Source: JAWWBN01 sp033720955
GTDB taxonomy: Bacteria; Acidobacteriota; Thermoanaerobaculia; Multivoradales; JAHEKO01
Length of the DNA: 9,480 bases
Assembly: GCA_033720955.1 (NCBI GenBank)
Contig: JAWWBN010000153.1
Location: 1 to 9,480 of the forward strand
Direction: 5' to 3'
The notes under the pieces are model-generated. The model was given only the letters and a program-made list of their open reading frames with translations, was not told where the DNA came from and did not search any database. Position 1 is the stretch's first letter. Each line of letters begins with the position of its first letter. Shown in pieces: positions 7,534 to 9,480 of the stretch. The translations under genes and the position numbers were made by a program.

Positions 7534-8474
7534 GGGGAGCGAGCGCAGGGCGGGCGGCGGCCGCGCTTCTCGTGGCCCTCGCGGTCCCGGCAGCGGCGGC
7601 CGGGCAGGGCCGGGCCGCGGCCGCCCTGGACCTGATCGAGCAGCATCCGGCGTCCGAGGAGGCGGCCCCCGCCGCCCTCGCCCTCGGCCACAGGTGGATC
7701 CTCGACGGCGAGTGGGTCGCCGGCGCCGGTCTCCTCCAGCAGAGCCTGGAGCTGGCGACGCGGTCCGGACAGGAGGAGGTGGCCCGGGCCGCCCGCAGCC
7801 GGCTCGCGGCGGTGGACCGCCTGCTCCTGCGTCCCGCGGCCGGACGGGAGCGATGGCCGTCGGCCCGGTGGCTCGCGACCCGCCAGGTCGAGCTCGGCCG
7901 CCCGGTGGGGGTGGCGGCCCGCGGCGACGGCGACCTGGTGGTGGTGGACGAGGGGCGCGACCAGGTGGTGCGGATCGCGCTCGGCGACGGCTCGGAGCGG
8001 GCGCGACCGGTGCGCAAGGCGCGTCGGGCGGTCTTCACCCCGGAAGGCGAGGTGCTGGTGATCGACCGGGACGGCGGCGCGGCGCGGCTGGGGGGAGGGC
8101 CCGTCGGGTGGCCTCCGACCGGTCTGCGCGACACGGTGGACGTCGCCGCCGGTCCCTCGGGCGGCTGGCTGGGCCTCACCGCCGCCGGCCAGGTGGTGCG
8201 GCTGGCCGACGACGGCTCGGGGCGGGAGCCGGTCAAGCTCGACGGCGCCCCGCGGGCGACCGCCCTCGACGTGGACCCGCTGGGCAACCTCTATCTTCTG
8301 GACGAGGACGCCCAGCGCGTCGTGGTCTTCGACCGGCTGGGAGAGCGGATCGCCGTGATCGGGCCCCGGCTGCCCGGCGGTCTCGAGCTCAAGCGGCCCG
8401 AGGATCTGGCGGTGGACGACAGCGGCCGGCTCTACGTCGCCGACCGCCGGCAGGGCGTGGCGGTGCTGGAGTGA
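7530..8474 (+). CDS. Exported NHL-like beta-propeller protein
   Basis: The start is GTG 7530, which shares the four bases GTGA with the kinase stop; a GAGGGCGAGGGG stretch just upstream can serve as ribosome site. The 314-residue product begins MRGASAGR followed by an Ala/Leu/Val-rich core and AAAAGQG, a clear signal peptide with cleavage near residue 24-25. Residues 28-100 are alpha-helical and TPR-like (LDLIEQHPASEEAAPAALAL and onward). From about 115 on there are about five repeats of the NHL type, a pattern of hydrophobic strand, Asp/Gly turn and V-V-D or Y-V-A-D (GDLVVVDEGRDQVVRI, GEVLVIDRDG, GNLYLLDEDAQRVVVFDRLG, PEDLAVDDSGRLYVADRRQG). This is fewer than the usual six blades, so the propeller may be degenerate or closed by partners. 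NHL propellers usually bind proteins or ligands; this one acts outside the cytoplasm. It is coupled to the kinase before it and the PEGA protein after it. The start and export are well supported; the partner is inferred. Confidence 0.82.
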   Translation: MRGASAGRAAAALLVALAVPAAAAGQGRAAAALDLIEQHPASEEAAPAALALGHRWILDGEWVAGAGLLQQSLELATRSGQEEVARAARSRLAAVDRLLLRPAAGRERWPSARWLATRQVELGRPVGVAARGDGDLVVVDEGRDQVVRIALGDGSERARPVRKARRAVFTPEGEVLVIDRDGGAARLGGGPVGWPPTGLRDTVDVAAGPSGGWLGLTAAGQVVRLADDGSGREPVKLDGAPRATALDVDPLGNLYLLDEDAQRVVVFDRLGERIAVIGPRLPGGLELKRPEDLAVDDSGRLYVADRRQGVAVLE

Positions 8475-9480
8475 GGAGAATCGCCTCCTTCGCCGTCCGG
8501 ATCCGGGCGCTCTCGCTCCTCCTGCCGTTGCTGGCGGTCCCGGCGGGCCTGGGCGCCCAGGGCGACCCCGCGCCGGCGCCCGAGGTGGAGGAGCTGCCCA
8601 CCGCCCCGGCGCCCCTCGCGGTGACGACGGAGGAGGGGGATCCGGAGGAGGGCGCCGAGCTGGCCGAGCTGCGGCGGCTCCTGGCCGAGGCGGAGGCGAT
8701 CTTCAACTCCGCCCGCCAGCCCGACGCGGCGCCGCTCCTGACCGCCCTCGTGGACCGGCTCGCCCCGGGTGGCCCCACGGCGGCCGCCACGCCGAGCGGC
8801 GAGGTCTTGCGGCGGGCTCTCCTGCTGCGAGCCGAGACCAGCTTCAATCTGGGCGAGGAGGCGGCGGCCCGCGCCGACCTCGCCGCCCTGCTCGCCTTCG
8901 ACCCCGGCGCGCGGCTCGACGCCGCAGCGGTGTCGCCCAAGTTCTTCGCCCTCCTGGAGTCGCTCCGGGCGGAGATGGTGGGTGACCTGGTGCTGGCCGT
9001 CTCCCCGGCCGACGCCACCGTCACCCTCGGGGAGCGCGTGCTCGAGGCCTGGCAGGGCGCCGCCCCGGTGCTGGCGGGCCGCTACCAGGTGACCGTCCAG
9101 CGGCCGGGCTACCGCTCGCTGACCACCGAGCTGGTGGTGCCCGCCGCCGACGGCGTCCTGCTGGAGGCCGACCTCGAGCGCACCAGCGCGGTGGTGCGGC
9201 TGACCACCCGGCCCGGCGGCGTCGAGGTGCGGGTGGACGGCCGCGCCGCCGGCGTGACCGCGGAGGACGCCGAGCTGCTGATCGACGGGCTCGCGGTGGG
9301 GTCGCACGAGATCGAGCTCGCCAGGGCCGGCTACCGCACGCGGCGCGTGCAGCTCGAGATCGACGCCCTCGCCGACCACGAGCTGGAGCCGTTGGAGCTC
9401 GAGCCCACCCGGGGCACGCTCACGATCCGAGGAGTGCCGGCGGGCGCCACGGTCCGGGTCGCCGGCGAGGTCCGGGACGC
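8471..9480 (+). CDS. Exported TPR-like/PEGA-repeat protein (3' partial)
   Basis: The start is GTG 8471, sharing GTGA with the preceding stop. The frame stays open to the window end, with 336 residues visible. MRRIASFAVRIRA followed by LSLLLPLLAVPAGLGAQG is a signal peptide, cleaved near residue 28-29. A Pro/Glu-rich linker (about 30-60) precedes a helical TPR-like segment (about 60-170) containing RAETSFNLGEEAAARADLAA, LAFDPGARLD and the SPKFFALLE motif seen before PEGA repeats in similar exported proteins. Then come tandem PEGA repeats: about 171-240 (GDLVLAVSPADATVTLGERV, with GRYQVTVQRPGYRS), 241-314 (VVRLTTRPGGVEVRVDGR, with GSHEIELARAGYRTRR) and a third beginning at 315 (GTLTIRGVPAGATVRVAGEV), cut by the window end. 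PEGA domains are small beta-rich units common in exported bacterial proteins. This is the third gene of the kinase operon. Function is unproved; sensing or scaffolding at the envelope is inferred. Confidence 0.83.
   Translation, partial: MRRIASFAVRIRALSLLLPLLAVPAGLGAQGDPAPAPEVEELPTAPAPLAVTTEEGDPEEGAELAELRRLLAEAEAIFNSARQPDAAPLLTALVDRLAPGGPTAAATPSGEVLRRALLLRAETSFNLGEEAAARADLAALLAFDPGARLDAAAVSPKFFALLESLRAEMVGDLVLAVSPADATVTLGERVLEAWQGAAPVLAGRYQVTVQRPGYRSLTTELVVPAADGVLLEADLERTSAVVRLTTRPGGVEVRVDGRAAGVTAEDAELLIDGLAVGSHEIELARAGYRTRRVQLEIDALADHELEPLELEPTRGTLTIRGVPAGATVRVAGEVRD

Overview
The window is very GC-rich and densely coding, with strongly G/C-biased third codon positions. It carries a Hanks-type Ser/Thr kinase with PEGA repeats, a PEGA-repeat secreted protein, an NHL-type propeller protein, a KAP P-loop NTPase and a DUF3667 membrane protein. 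This mix suggests an environmental, GC-rich, diderm-like bacterium of the Acidobacteriota or Myxococcota type. That assignment is an inference from gene content and composition; no rRNA or other phylogenetic marker is present. I see no tRNA, rRNA, CRISPR array, insertion sequence, integrase or phage gene.

Left part (2-4289): the 3' part of a zinc-ribbon DUF3667 membrane protein (+) converges on a very large minus-strand gene, a membrane-anchored KAP-family NTPase of about 1109 residues. Only 31 bases separate their stop codons, and these hold a GC hairpin. The KAP protein has an N-terminal region of about 250 residues that I cannot assign. More than 500 residues separate its Walker A and Walker B motifs, and that stretch holds a charged coiled coil and two membrane helices.

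Centre (4290-5533): a 173-base divergent intergenic region precedes a YchF/DUF933-type P-loop nucleotidase on the plus strand. It holds a good sigma70-like promoter pointing towards this gene and a Shine-Dalgarno for the KAP gene on the other strand. The nucleotidase has the C-terminal YchF domain and the NVxE specificity motif, but its G1 motif is unusual and its G3 region is shortened.

Right part (5704-9480): a three-gene plus-strand operon in which each gene overlaps the next by exactly GTGA. The genes are (1) a transmembrane Ser/Thr kinase with a PEGA-type exported part, (2) a signal-peptide protein with a helical N-terminus and NHL-like beta-propeller repeats, and (3) a signal-peptide protein with a TPR-like segment and at least three tandem PEGA repeats, cut by the window end. 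The overlaps imply translational coupling. The shared PEGA domains and export signals suggest one envelope-sensing module: two exported proteins and a kinase that reports to the cytoplasm. This operon and the KAP NTPase are the two places most worth a closer look.
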